From Anaerolineae bacterium (GTDB taxonomy: Bacteria > Chloroflexota > Anaerolineae > DRVO01): a stretch of 64,000 nt of DNA. The stretch covers positions 118,526 to 182,525 of the forward strand of contig JABLXR010000001.1 in the NCBI GenBank assembly GCA_013178015.1. The letters are read 5' to 3'. The position numbers and the translations under genes are program-made. The notes beneath the pieces are model-generated. The model ran no database searches. It worked only from the letters and a program-made list of their open reading frames with translations, and was not told where the DNA came from. Shown piece after piece: positions 40,989 through 49,446 of the stretch (within the stretch, counting starts at the first letter, position 1; each line of letters begins with the position of its first letter).

Positions 40989-43900
40989 CTATTCCCCCTC
41001 CACCGCGAACGAGCCCCCGTCGCTGTGCCCGTAGACGTCGGGGAAGTACATCTGATAAGCCCGGGCGGGGCGTACGTTGAAGTTTCCAGCGATGCTGGCC
41101 CGCATGTAGTAGGTGTACTCGTACGTCCCCTGGGGCAGGTAGCTGGCGAACAACACCACCCTGTCGTCCCGCATCTCCGTGTGGCTGAACCACCACCATC
41201 CCCAAGGATCGTCTACCGCCCGCACCTCGGGCTGCACCCCCACCACGCTGGTGGTGCGCAGGCTGGTGTCCAGCCCTTCGCAGCCGGCCGGCAGGGGATC
41301 CTCCACTACCACGTGATAGAGGTCCGTCGGAGCCACGACGGTCAGCTTGACCCGCACCGTGTCGTTGATGGCCGCCGAGGTCAGGCCGATCTGGCCCCCA
41401 TCGGCGCGGCTGTACTCCCGTGCTACCGTGATCCCAGAGCTCACCGGCCTGAGCTCATCCGCCGGAGGGTAGTACTCCAGCGAGGCCGAGTAGTACATCG
41501 CACCCGTATCGGCCTCGCTATCCCCGGCCGGGCGTCGGCTCAGCCGCAGCAGGTTCGGCTCCCGCGCCAGCAGGCGGGCCACATCTACCACCAAGGTCTG
41601 AGCCTCATCCAGGTTCTCGGCATCGAAGGTACCTGACCCCAGTTCCCGCTCGTTGAGGGCCACCGACCAGGCATAGCCCGCGTCCAGCTCTCCCTTGGCC
41701 ACCATGAACTCGGTCAGCGCCATGAGGCTGACGGCGGTCTCGTAGGTGCTCCGCCAGTGGCCCCGTTCGCGGGCCGACATCAGCCAACGGGCCGCACCCG
41801 CCGTCAGGCGGTGGTCGGGCGCGACGCGGGAAAGCGCCTGCAGCACCGTGGCCGTGGTCACCGCATCGGTGCCCATGGTCCGCCACTGCACTTCGTCCTG
41901 CCAGTGAGCGGTGGTGGCGCTCAGCACCGCGGCGGCCTCCAGGTCATCCAGCAGCACGTCCAGCCGGCGCACCTCCTCCGGGCTGAGCGCCGCCAGGGCC
42001 ATGAGCAGGTGGGCCTTGCCTCGGTTGCTGAGCTTGGAGCGCTCCTCGTACAGCCTCACTGAGGCTCCCAGGTCCCCCTCGCCGGCCTCGGCCAGCACGT
42101 ACGATATGTACGCCCGCGTGTCCGCATCTAGAGCCCGCTTGTCGGACCCGGCAGCCTGATGCAGCGAAGCCACCAGGAACGCCGTAGCCCGGTCCACCAC
42201 CCGGGCATCCACCGCATAGCCCGCCTCCTGCGCCTTCACCAGGCCCAGTACCACGTACGCCGACAGATAGGGATCGCTCCGATCGCGGTACCACCATCCC
42301 CAGCCGCCGTCCCCATGCTGGTTGTTGTACAGCCGCTGGAGCCCGATGCCGACCTGCTGGGACAGACCCTGCGCCAGTTCGATGTCCTCGACCCCAGCCT
42401 CCCGCAGTGCCTTGGCGGTGACCACGTTAGGGAGGAACCGGCTAAGCGTCTGCTCCACGCACTCGTAGGGATAGTGCCGGAGGAAGTCCAGCCCCGGGAT
42501 CATCCCGGCCACCAGAGAAGCCTCCACCCTCACCGAGAGCTCGCCCTCGGTGTAGCGGGCCGGCAGCACTACCGATTCATAGACCTCGCCGTGAGGCGGC
42601 ACCTCACCGCTAGTGGCCACCACCTCGGGCACAGTCATGGCGTACACCGGCAAGCGCAGGCGCACGGCATCCGACAGCGAACCTCCCGAGGCAGAGACGG
42701 TGACGCTGGCCTCCCCTCTGTGCTCAGCCGCCACCAGCCAGGTCACCAGGCGCCTGCCGCCCCCCTCTACAGTGACTTCCTGGGGTTCGGGAGACCCCTC
42801 GAGGCCCTCGAGAGCGCACTCCACCGCCACGGTGAGAGCGTCCTGGGTGTTGTTGTGGACCACCGCCCCCACCTGAGCCTGGTCCCCCACCACCAGGAAC
42901 CGCGGCAGGACCGGACGCAGGAGCAGATCCTTGGTGGCCACGATCTCGACCGTCGCCTGCCCCACCAGGGTGTCCTCGGTGACGGCCTTGGCCTCCAGCG
43001 TCCAGGTGGTCAGGTTGTCCGGCAGGACGATGCTGGCCTCCGCCTCGCCGGCCGCGTCGGTGCGCAGCACGGGCTCCCAGTAAGCCGTCTCCGGGAAGCG
43101 TTCGCGCACCCCACCTCCCTCGCCGCCGCCACCGCCCTTGCCGAGAGCGCCCTCCGCCCGGCGCTGCAGGTCGCCGGTGGAGAGGGTGAGCGCCACTGCG
43201 GTCTGCACTCCCAGGCCGCGCTGGCTGTAGAAGTGAGCCACGATGTCCGCCGACTGCCGCTCCGAGAGGGCCAGCACCGACTTGTCCACCAGGCTGAGCG
43301 AGAGCTCAGCCTCGACCGGTTGGCCCTCGTGGTCGCGCGCGGTTATGGAGAACTCCGCCGTGTCACCGGGGCGGTAAGCGCCCGTCCGGTCGGGTTGCAG
43401 CTCCAGCGTCAGTTCGAGGGCCTCAGTGCCCACCTGGACGCCAGCGAAACCGATCTGGAACGGCGGCAGCGAGGCCGACTCGTCGGCTCCGCGCACGAGC
43501 ACGGCCACGAAATAGACGTTGGGGGCGAACTCCTCGGTGATGGGCACTTCCAGCACCTGGGCGCTCCCCTCCAGCTTCATCACCTCGTAGTCCAGAACTC
43601 GGCCGCGCTCGCTGGTGAACAGCAAGCTCACCGCGCCCTCGTAGGGGCTGGGAATGAGCACCCGAGCTGTCTCTCCCGCCCGGTACGACTTCTTGTCCGG
43701 GACGAGCTCGATGGTGTAGTCCTCCTGGACGGGCCAGGATACGTACCCTGGGCCGCTCACCCACAGGTAGGTGGAGGAGCGAATCTCGTTGCCCCGATCG
43801 TCCTCGCTTTCGGCCACTACCTTGTACGAACCTGCCGCTTCGGGCACAAAGGAAGCCTGGGCCCTCCCCTCGGCGTCGGTCCGCACCGTCTGGCGGGCGA

Positions 43901-46853
43901 CCTCGATATCCTCCTCCGTGGTCTTCCACTCGTAGTAGCCCCCGACCTTCTGCCTGACGTTGTACCAGCGATGCTCGTAGAAGGTGAGCTCCACCGTCCG
44001 GCCGGGCACGGGCTGGCTGTCCCCGTCCACACTCAGAACGTGGACCGTCGCTTCCTCGCCCGCAGGGCTAACGTATGAATCTGGCCGCAGGCCCAGGTAG
44101 AACTCGCCCCGGTGTACCACCACCGAAGCGCGCCCGCTCACCGCCTGCGCGTTCACGTCCGTGATGGTAGCCTCGATGGTGAAGACCTGGCTCAGGGTGC
44201 GGTCGGCGATGTCCGCCGGGATGGTAAGGATGAACCGACCTTCGGAGTCGGTGCGGCCCTCCCCTTCTGACAGCACCTCGCCGTAAGGGCCGAAGTAGCG
44301 TCGCTCTCTCAGGTAGTCATAATCGCTGAAGTCGTAGTAGCCCTCGCCCGTCCAGGCGAAGAACCAGTCCTGGGTGAGAACCGTCCAACGCACCGCGGCA
44401 TCGGCGACCGGACCGCCGAAGTAGTAGCTGGACTCCACCGCCACAGTCACGTCGTCGCCCTGGATGTACTCGTCCCGATCCGGGGTGACCAACACCTCAA
44501 ACTCGGGACGCCGGTACTCCGCCACCTCGAAGCTGGTCCCAAACCCGACCTCCAACTGGTCGCTCGGGACCCAGAGGCTGAAGCTCCCCAGCGGCGCGTC
44601 CTCGGCCAGCTCGAGACTGCCATGGAAGGTGCCCATCTCGTTCAGCGTGAACCGCTGCCGCATGATCTCCTGGCCCTGCGGATCCACGGCGACCAAGTCG
44701 AAGGGAGGCAGATCAGTAGGCACGCGGTAGCGAGCATCATCGTCGCGCCGGACGATGCCCTTGAAGTAGACCGTCTGACCGGGCCGGTAGATGGGCCGGT
44801 CCGTGTAGAGGTAGAGCGTGTAGGGAGACGCATACCAGGACTGGTACACGTCGTACTTCCAGGGTGATATGCCGTTCGTCCACGAACTCAGTACCAGCCC
44901 GAAGTCCTCGCTTCCGGGTTCGCCCACCAGAACGGCGTGCGGGGTCCAGGGCTCCTGTCGGGCCAGACTGCCCACGTAGATGCCGTCAGAATCCGTAGTT
45001 CCCGAGCTGGTTTCCCTGCCGGCGGCATCGAGGAAGGTCACCCGAACGTTGGCGGCGGGCGTTCCCTCGTGCCAGTCGATCACCCAGGCCAGGCCCTGCT
45101 GGCCGGCCCATTTGAACGTCACGTTCTGAGCCGCTACCACCACCACCTGTCGCTGCTGGTCCGCTGGATAGATCTTGCGTACCTCGGGGGAGCTGGCGGT
45201 AAGGTAGTACAGGCCAGGAGCCAGCGGTCCTCCGCCCTCGGCCAGGGGCTCTGCCAGGGTACCCCACTCGTTGCGGTCCCCATCCAGTTCCACCGTCCAG
45301 GCGCGCAGAAGGTCCCTGGGAGCGGGACGATAGGTGTCGCGGAAGCGCCAGTCGTCCCCGTAGTAGCGCACGAAGTCGGGCAGCGACATGGAGTACAGAG
45401 CCAGCTCCAGCCGCTCCACGTTCCGGTACGACGCGTATACGGCAGGCTCATCCTGGTCGCCGAAGGCCCAGGGCTGCCACGAATCCAGCAGTTGGTACGT
45501 AGGGGGGTAATCGCCGGTGGTGAAGGTGATGACCACCTCCTCGCCCAGTCGCCAGCCGGTGATGTCCTTCAGGTCCGCCCCAATGGTGATCCGGTAGGTG
45601 GTGCTGGCCTTGGGCCCAAACTCCATGTACACCGTGCTCTGGCTTTCCCAGTAGGTGTAAAAGTAGTCGGGCTTAGGGCTAATCTGCAGTTGCTCGGCGA
45701 AGGACTCCGAGTCCACCGGCGAGCTGAAGCGCAGCACCACGGAGCTGCCGGGCATCACCCCCTCGGCCCCATCCTGGGGGTCGCTGCTCAGTAGGCGGAG
45801 TTCCTGGAGCACACCGAACTCCCACTCCAGCGGCTCCATAATCACGCCGCCAGCCGTCAGCGCTCCCGAGAGGCTGACCCGCACCATCGCCCCCCGCTCC
45901 CACGGGCTCGTGGGCGTGAAGACCAGGGTGTTGGCGAACCAGCGCACCCTCCCTTCGACCCCGCTCATGCCGTCGTGGACGTAGGAGACCTCCAGGGCCT
46001 CCTCCACGCTTTCCCGGTCCATGGGCTGGGCGAACGTTATCTTCACCGGCTCCGTCGGCCGCGCCCCCACCGCCCAGCGGTCAGGCATCTTGCCCGGGAT
46101 GCCCTGGGGCGAGTAGCGCAGCACGTGCGGGGCGACGGTGGTGAACGACCACTCGAAGGGCTCCGCCAGGGAGTTGCCCCGGGCGTCGGTGAGCGCGGGC
46201 GATACCGAGACCCGGTACGTAGTAGAGGGGTCGAGCCCCACGGAGGGGACGAAGCGATACACGCTGGTGCTTACCCACCGGCCACGGCCGGTCACCGCCG
46301 GATCGAAGCTCAGGGGTTGGGGCAGGTCCGTCCGGTCCAGCTCCGTCCCCAGCGGCACTACCGGCTGGCTGAAGACAACCGTGATGGGGGAGTCGAGAGG
46401 CACGTCCGCCGCGCCATCGTCCGGTTGCATGGTGCTGATTTCCAGCGCGGCGGCGATGAGCAGCGTCCAACTAGAGGGCCTAGTCAGGGTTGCGCCCTCC
46501 AGGCTGCTGGCAGTCGCCGCCAGTCCAACCCGGTACGTGGCCCCGCGGCGCAAGCCCTCTAGGTGGAGAAGCAGAGTGCGGTCGTCCTTCCACTCTGCCC
46601 TGAACGTCAGCCCAGCTGTCAGTTGCAGGGCCGACTCCACGGTACCTCGGTCCATGGGCTGGCTGAACTCGATCGCCAAAGGAGCCGAGGGGTCGTGGTC
46701 AGCTACTACCTCCCCCTGCGGGGCAAGGACGACCGGGGGAGTGGGCCCTTGCTGCTGCGCTCTAGCTTCCACCCAGAGGTACAGCGACCCAGTCACTCCG
46801 GCCGCCAGAACGACGAGCAGCACGGCGATAGCGAGGAAACCGTTCCTTCTCAC
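40989..46853 (-). CDS. Alpha-2-macroglobulin family protein with Ig-like N-terminal domains
   Basis: A 1954-residue exported protein. After an uncleaved-looking membrane anchor (NGFLAIAVLLVVLAAGVTGSLYLWV) come about four bacterial Ig-like (Big_5) modules in residues 40-450, each with the FSQPMDRG-type motif (IEFSQPMDRGTVESAL, VVFSQPVVPLG, ITFAQPMDRESVEEAL, LRFSSPVDSESF). The macroglobulin part has YTDRPIYRPGQTVYFKG (about 680) and the A2M core VLRTDAAGEAEASIVLPDNL (about 1255). The thioester motif CVEQ (about 1465) is intact. Bacterial A2M proteins are thought to trap foreign proteases at the cell surface. GTG at 46853 is chosen because AGGAGG lies 5 nt before it. No PBP1C gene, its frequent partner, is adjacent. 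Confidence 0.92.
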   Translation of the reverse strand: MRRNGFLAIAVLLVVLAAGVTGSLYLWVEARAQQQGPTPPVVLAPQGEVVADHDPSAPLAIEFSQPMDRGTVESALQLTAGLTFRAEWKDDRTLLLHLEGLRRGATYRVGLAATASSLEGATLTRPSSWTLLIAAALEISTMQPDDGAADVPLDSPITVVFSQPVVPLGTELDRTDLPQPLSFDPAVTGRGRWVSTSVYRFVPSVGLDPSTTYRVSVSPALTDARGNSLAEPFEWSFTTVAPHVLRYSPQGIPGKMPDRWAVGARPTEPVKITFAQPMDRESVEEALEVSYVHDGMSGVEGRVRWFANTLVFTPTSPWERGAMVRVSLSGALTAGGVIMEPLEWEFGVLQELRLLSSDPQDGAEGVMPGSSVVLRFSSPVDSESFAEQLQISPKPDYFYTYWESQSTVYMEFGPKASTTYRITIGADLKDITGWRLGEEVVITFTTGDYPPTYQLLDSWQPWAFGDQDEPAVYASYRNVERLELALYSMSLPDFVRYYGDDWRFRDTYRPAPRDLLRAWTVELDGDRNEWGTLAEPLAEGGGPLAPGLYYLTASSPEVRKIYPADQQRQVVVVAAQNVTFKWAGQQGLAWVIDWHEGTPAANVRVTFLDAAGRETSSGTTDSDGIYVGSLARQEPWTPHAVLVGEPGSEDFGLVLSSWTNGISPWKYDVYQSWYASPYTLYLYTDRPIYRPGQTVYFKGIVRRDDDARYRVPTDLPPFDLVAVDPQGQEIMRQRFTLNEMGTFHGSLELAEDAPLGSFSLWVPSDQLEVGFGTSFEVAEYRRPEFEVLVTPDRDEYIQGDDVTVAVESSYYFGGPVADAAVRWTVLTQDWFFAWTGEGYYDFSDYDYLRERRYFGPYGEVLSEGEGRTDSEGRFILTIPADIADRTLSQVFTIEATITDVNAQAVSGRASVVVHRGEFYLGLRPDSYVSPAGEEATVHVLSVDGDSQPVPGRTVELTFYEHRWYNVRQKVGGYYEWKTTEEDIEVARQTVRTDAEGRAQASFVPEAAGSYKVVAESEDDRGNEIRSSTYLWVSGPGYVSWPVQEDYTIELVPDKKSYRAGETARVLIPSPYEGAVSLLFTSERGRVLDYEVMKLEGSAQVLEVPITEEFAPNVYFVAVLVRGADESASLPPFQIGFAGVQVGTEALELTLELQPDRTGAYRPGDTAEFSITARDHEGQPVEAELSLSLVDKSVLALSERQSADIVAHFYSQRGLGVQTAVALTLSTGDLQRRAEGALGKGGGGGEGGGVRERFPETAYWEPVLRTDAAGEAEASIVLPDNLTTWTLEAKAVTEDTLVGQATVEIVATKDLLLRPVLPRFLVVGDQAQVGAVVHNNTQDALTVAVECALEGLEGSPEPQEVTVEGGGRRLVTWLVAAEHRGEASVTVSASGGSLSDAVRLRLPVYAMTVPEVVATSGEVPPHGEVYESVVLPARYTEGELSVRVEASLVAGMIPGLDFLRHYPYECVEQTLSRFLPNVVTAKALREAGVEDIELAQGLSQQVGIGLQRLYNNQHGDGGWGWWYRDRSDPYLSAYVVLGLVKAQEAGYAVDARVVDRATAFLVASLHQAAGSDKRALDADTRAYISYVLAEAGEGDLGASVRLYEERSKLSNRGKAHLLMALAALSPEEVRRLDVLLDDLEAAAVLSATTAHWQDEVQWRTMGTDAVTTATVLQALSRVAPDHRLTAGAARWLMSARERGHWRSTYETAVSLMALTEFMVAKGELDAGYAWSVALNERELGSGTFDAENLDEAQTLVVDVARLLAREPNLLRLSRRPAGDSEADTGAMYYSASLEYYPPADELRPVSSGITVAREYSRADGGQIGLTSAAINDTVRVKLTVVAPTDLYHVVVEDPLPAGCEGLDTSLRTTSVVGVQPEVRAVDDPWGWWWFSHTEMRDDRVVLFASYLPQGTYEYTYYMRASIAGNFNVRPARAYQMYFPDVYGHSDGGSFAVEGE

Positions 46854-46986
46854 CTTGGCCTCCTGCAGCGACGTGGCCCGCATACACGCGTGCCAGGCAG
46901 ATCCCAACCGCACGCAGCGGCCCATCCCCTCCGGCCACCGACCTCACCAAGCTCGCCCGGCCGGCATTCGAGCTGGGTCAGGCGCG

Positions 46987-47015
46987 AGCATACTACACCG
47001 ACTGTCGTGTGTCCA
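46987..47015 (-). promoter_or_regulatory. Promoter for the A2M gene
   Basis: Minus strand: TGGACA (47015-47010), 17-nt spacer, TATGCT (46992-46987). The start is near 46980, giving a leader of about 127 nt. Confidence 0.5.
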
Positions 47016-47169
47016 CAGCTCAGAGGTAACCCATGAGCATCCTGCGAGGTCCGTTCGGTTTCGTCGGCAGAAGGGGGCGCGGCCCGGTCTCGCCCTGAGC
47101 CGGTGTGGGCAGCTCTCGGTAAGCGGGAAGGCGTGGCTGATGTCGCCGTGTTAGCCTGCATCCCCGTCA

Positions 47170-47198
47170 TTGCGATGCCGATACCGGGAGCATATACT
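47170..47198 (+). promoter_or_regulatory. Promoter for the homoserine dehydrogenase operon
   Basis: TTGCGA (47170-47175), 17-nt spacer, TATACT (47193-47198). The start near 47205 leaves a leader of about 26 nt with AGAGGGAC before the ATG at 47231. Confidence 0.55.
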
Positions 47199-47230
47199 GG
47201 GCCGCGACCTTCAGAGGGACAGACCAGCGG

Positions 47231-48316
47231 ATGAGAACACTCGGCCTTGCTCAGCTCGGCGTAGGCGGTGTCGGGTCGGCGCTACTGCGGCAGTACCTGG
47301 CCCTGGAGGGGGGCCCCACAGAGGGCCTCAAACTGGTCGCCCTGGCGGACAGTCGGGGCGCTGTCGTATCCGGCTCCGGTTTGACCGGTTCCCAGGCGCG
47401 GAGGGTGCTGGACGCCAAGATGGGGGGCAGCAGCCTAGCCTCCGTTCCCGGTGGCATCTCTCCCGATGCCTTCAGCGACTGGCTGGCTTCCCTGGACGAG
47501 CCCACCATTCTCCTGGACACCACCGCTTCGGACTCGACCCTTCCCCTCTTGCTGGCGGCTGTGGAGCGGGGCTGGGGCATCGTCCTCGCCAACAAGCGCC
47601 CTCTTTGCGCCCGGCAACAGGTTTGGGATTCACTGACCAGCGAGGGCCTGCTGCGCTATGAGGCCACGGTGGGTGCCGGCCTTCCCGTGGTCTACTCGCT
47701 TACCTACCTGCTCCAGACCGGAGACCAGGTGCGGGAGATTGACGGTATGCTGAGCGGGACGCTGGGTTTCCTCCTCTCCCGCATCGAGGAGGGGGACAGC
47801 TACTCGTCCGCCGTGGTCAAGGCGCGAGAGGAGGGATACACCGAACCTGATCCCCGCGATGACCTTGGCGGTATGGACGTCGCCCGCAAGGCTCTCATCC
47901 TGGCTCGGACCCTGGGTCTGCGCCTGGAACTGGCAGACATCGCGGTGGAGGCGCTCTATCCCTCAGAGTGGGCGGACATGGAAGTGGACGAGTTCTTGGC
48001 CCAGGCGCCCCAACTGGACTCAGAGTACGACCGAAGCCACCGGTCGGCCGCTGAGCGCGGTGAAGTGCTCCGCTACTTGGCCCACGTCGCTCCCGATGGC
48101 GTCGCCATCGGCCTGCGCTCGGTCCCCCGCCAGTCCGCGTTCGGGGCGCTCAGGGGACCGGACAACCTGGTGGTCATTTCCAGTGCGCGGTATTCCTCTC
48201 CCCTGAGGCTATCCGGCCCGGGCGCCGGAGCCGAGGTCACGGCTGCCGCTGTCCTTCGGGACGTTCTCGACCTGGCCCAGACCATGCGAGCCCGCCTCAC
48301 GGACGGCCGCCCGTGA
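47231..48316 (+). CDS. hom: Homoserine dehydrogenase
   Basis: This enzyme reduces aspartate semialdehyde to homoserine, the branch to threonine and methionine. At 361 residues it lacks the C-terminal ACT regulatory domain. Seen: the NAD(P)-binding GVGGVGSALLRQ, the TANK-type motif LANKRPL (K122), ATVGAGLPVVYSLTYLL, IDGMLSGTLGFLLS and the fully conserved catalytic stretch EGYTEPDPRDDLGGMDVARK (about 197-217). ATG at 47231. The stop overlaps the next gene by 4 bp. No aspartokinase or threonine synthase is adjacent. Confidence 0.92.
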   Translation: MRTLGLAQLGVGGVGSALLRQYLALEGGPTEGLKLVALADSRGAVVSGSGLTGSQARRVLDAKMGGSSLASVPGGISPDAFSDWLASLDEPTILLDTTASDSTLPLLLAAVERGWGIVLANKRPLCARQQVWDSLTSEGLLRYEATVGAGLPVVYSLTYLLQTGDQVREIDGMLSGTLGFLLSRIEEGDSYSSAVVKAREEGYTEPDPRDDLGGMDVARKALILARTLGLRLELADIAVEALYPSEWADMEVDEFLAQAPQLDSEYDRSHRSAAERGEVLRYLAHVAPDGVAIGLRSVPRQSAFGALRGPDNLVVISSARYSSPLRLSGPGAGAEVTAAAVLRDVLDLAQTMRARLTDGRP

Positions 48317-49446
48317 CCGTAGATGGGCTCTACTCCATCAGCGACTTCCTGGGCGACCTGATCGTCTACCGCAACCTGGAGCCCGTGAATCCGTCCTTGC
48401 CGCGACTGAGCGAATCCATTGCGGCGCTCGGTCTGCCGCCAGGGCAGATTCCGCGCAAGCTCGAAAGCGACTATGCCCTGGTAGTAGCCCATATCTCCCG
48501 CCAGGCCGCTGCTCTACAAGGCCGCGGCCCGATCGCGCGGGTGCTAGCCGTGGGGGACACTCGCCTGAACGACGGGACTGCATTCGCCAATCTGCGTTCA
48601 GTCACGGGCTGGGAGGGCGCCGCTGTCATATGCACCGAGAAGCCTGCCGCCCCACCCGTCTTGGAGGAGGTGGAATGCGGCCTCTTCGTGGCCAATCGCT
48701 GGGGCTTGCTGGCCGACTTCCACCAGTCCCTCGCAGGGCGCGGATTGGAGCCGGGAGAGGATACCCTGGCGGTGATTGACCTCGACAAGACGGCTATCGG
48801 GGCGCGCGGGCGCAACGACCACGTCATAGATGAGGCCCGCGTCGCCGGGGTGCGCTCCACCGCCACGGACCTGTTGGGTTCCCAGTACGACGAGCCTCGT
48901 TTCCTGACCGCCTACCAGCACCTCAATCAGCCGGAGTATCACTCCTTCACCGCCGACAACCAGGATTACCTGGTCTACATCTGTCTGGTCATCGGCACCG
49001 GCTTGCGGTCCCTGGACGACGTCGTCCGGGCGGTGCATGAAGGCTCTCTGCGCACTTTCGCTCAGTTCATCGAATGGGTGGACGATCACCGCAGCCTCTT
49101 GTCGGGTACCCCGCTGGCTCAGGTGCATGACTCGGTGTACTGCCGCTTTCGGGCCGGCGATCCCACGCCCTTCAAGGAGTTCCGCTACCAAGAGTACCGT
49201 GCCACTATCGCCCGCATGGGTCACCTGACCGGCACGCCGTCAGCCCACGACGCCCTGCGCTCCGAGATCGTGCTGACCCGAGAAGTGACCGAGCTGATCA
49301 CGCTCTGGAAGGCTAGTGGTGCTCTCGTGATAGGCGTGTCCGACAAGCCGGACGAGGCGGCTCTGCCCACCACTCAGGCCGCCGAGGAGGGGCTCCCCGC
49401 ACTCCACGAAGCCCCCACTCACCGGGTAGGAGTAAGCATCTCTTGA
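48313..49446 (+). CDS. HAD-like protein of unknown function, coupled to homoserine dehydrogenase
   Basis: A 377-residue protein I cannot place in a named family. It contains LAVIDLDKTAIG (D156, D158, T160), a good match to HAD motif I (DxDxT), where the first Asp is the nucleophile of HAD phosphatases. A GDTRLNDGTAF stretch (81-91) resembles HAD motif IV (GDxxxND), and ALVIGVSDKPDEA (about 339-351) could be motif II. Motif IV would then come before motif I, which suggests a permuted or composite fold. GTG start at 48313 overlaps the hom stop by 4 bp, so translation is coupled; a link to homoserine or phosphohomoserine metabolism is possible but not shown. Confidence 0.6.
   Translation: MTVDGLYSISDFLGDLIVYRNLEPVNPSLPRLSESIAALGLPPGQIPRKLESDYALVVAHISRQAAALQGRGPIARVLAVGDTRLNDGTAFANLRSVTGWEGAAVICTEKPAAPPVLEEVECGLFVANRWGLLADFHQSLAGRGLEPGEDTLAVIDLDKTAIGARGRNDHVIDEARVAGVRSTATDLLGSQYDEPRFLTAYQHLNQPEYHSFTADNQDYLVYICLVIGTGLRSLDDVVRAVHEGSLRTFAQFIEWVDDHRSLLSGTPLAQVHDSVYCRFRAGDPTPFKEFRYQEYRATIARMGHLTGTPSAHDALRSEIVLTREVTELITLWKASGALVIGVSDKPDEAALPTTQAAEEGLPALHEAPTHRVGVSIS

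Larger units (their letters stand above)
46854..47230. other. Divergent intergenic region between A2M and homoserine dehydrogenase genes
   Basis: No supported gene. It carries the two divergent promoters at 46987-47015 (minus) and 47170-47198 (plus), about 155 bp apart. No obvious operator palindrome or riboswitch core was found. Confidence 0.55.

Noticed and set aside
42159..44078. Long open frame on the plus strand antisense to the A2M gene
   Set aside because: It mirrors the codon phase of a GC-rich gene, has no recognisable domains and no ribosome binding site. The minus-strand A2M frame shows clear family motifs throughout the same stretch.
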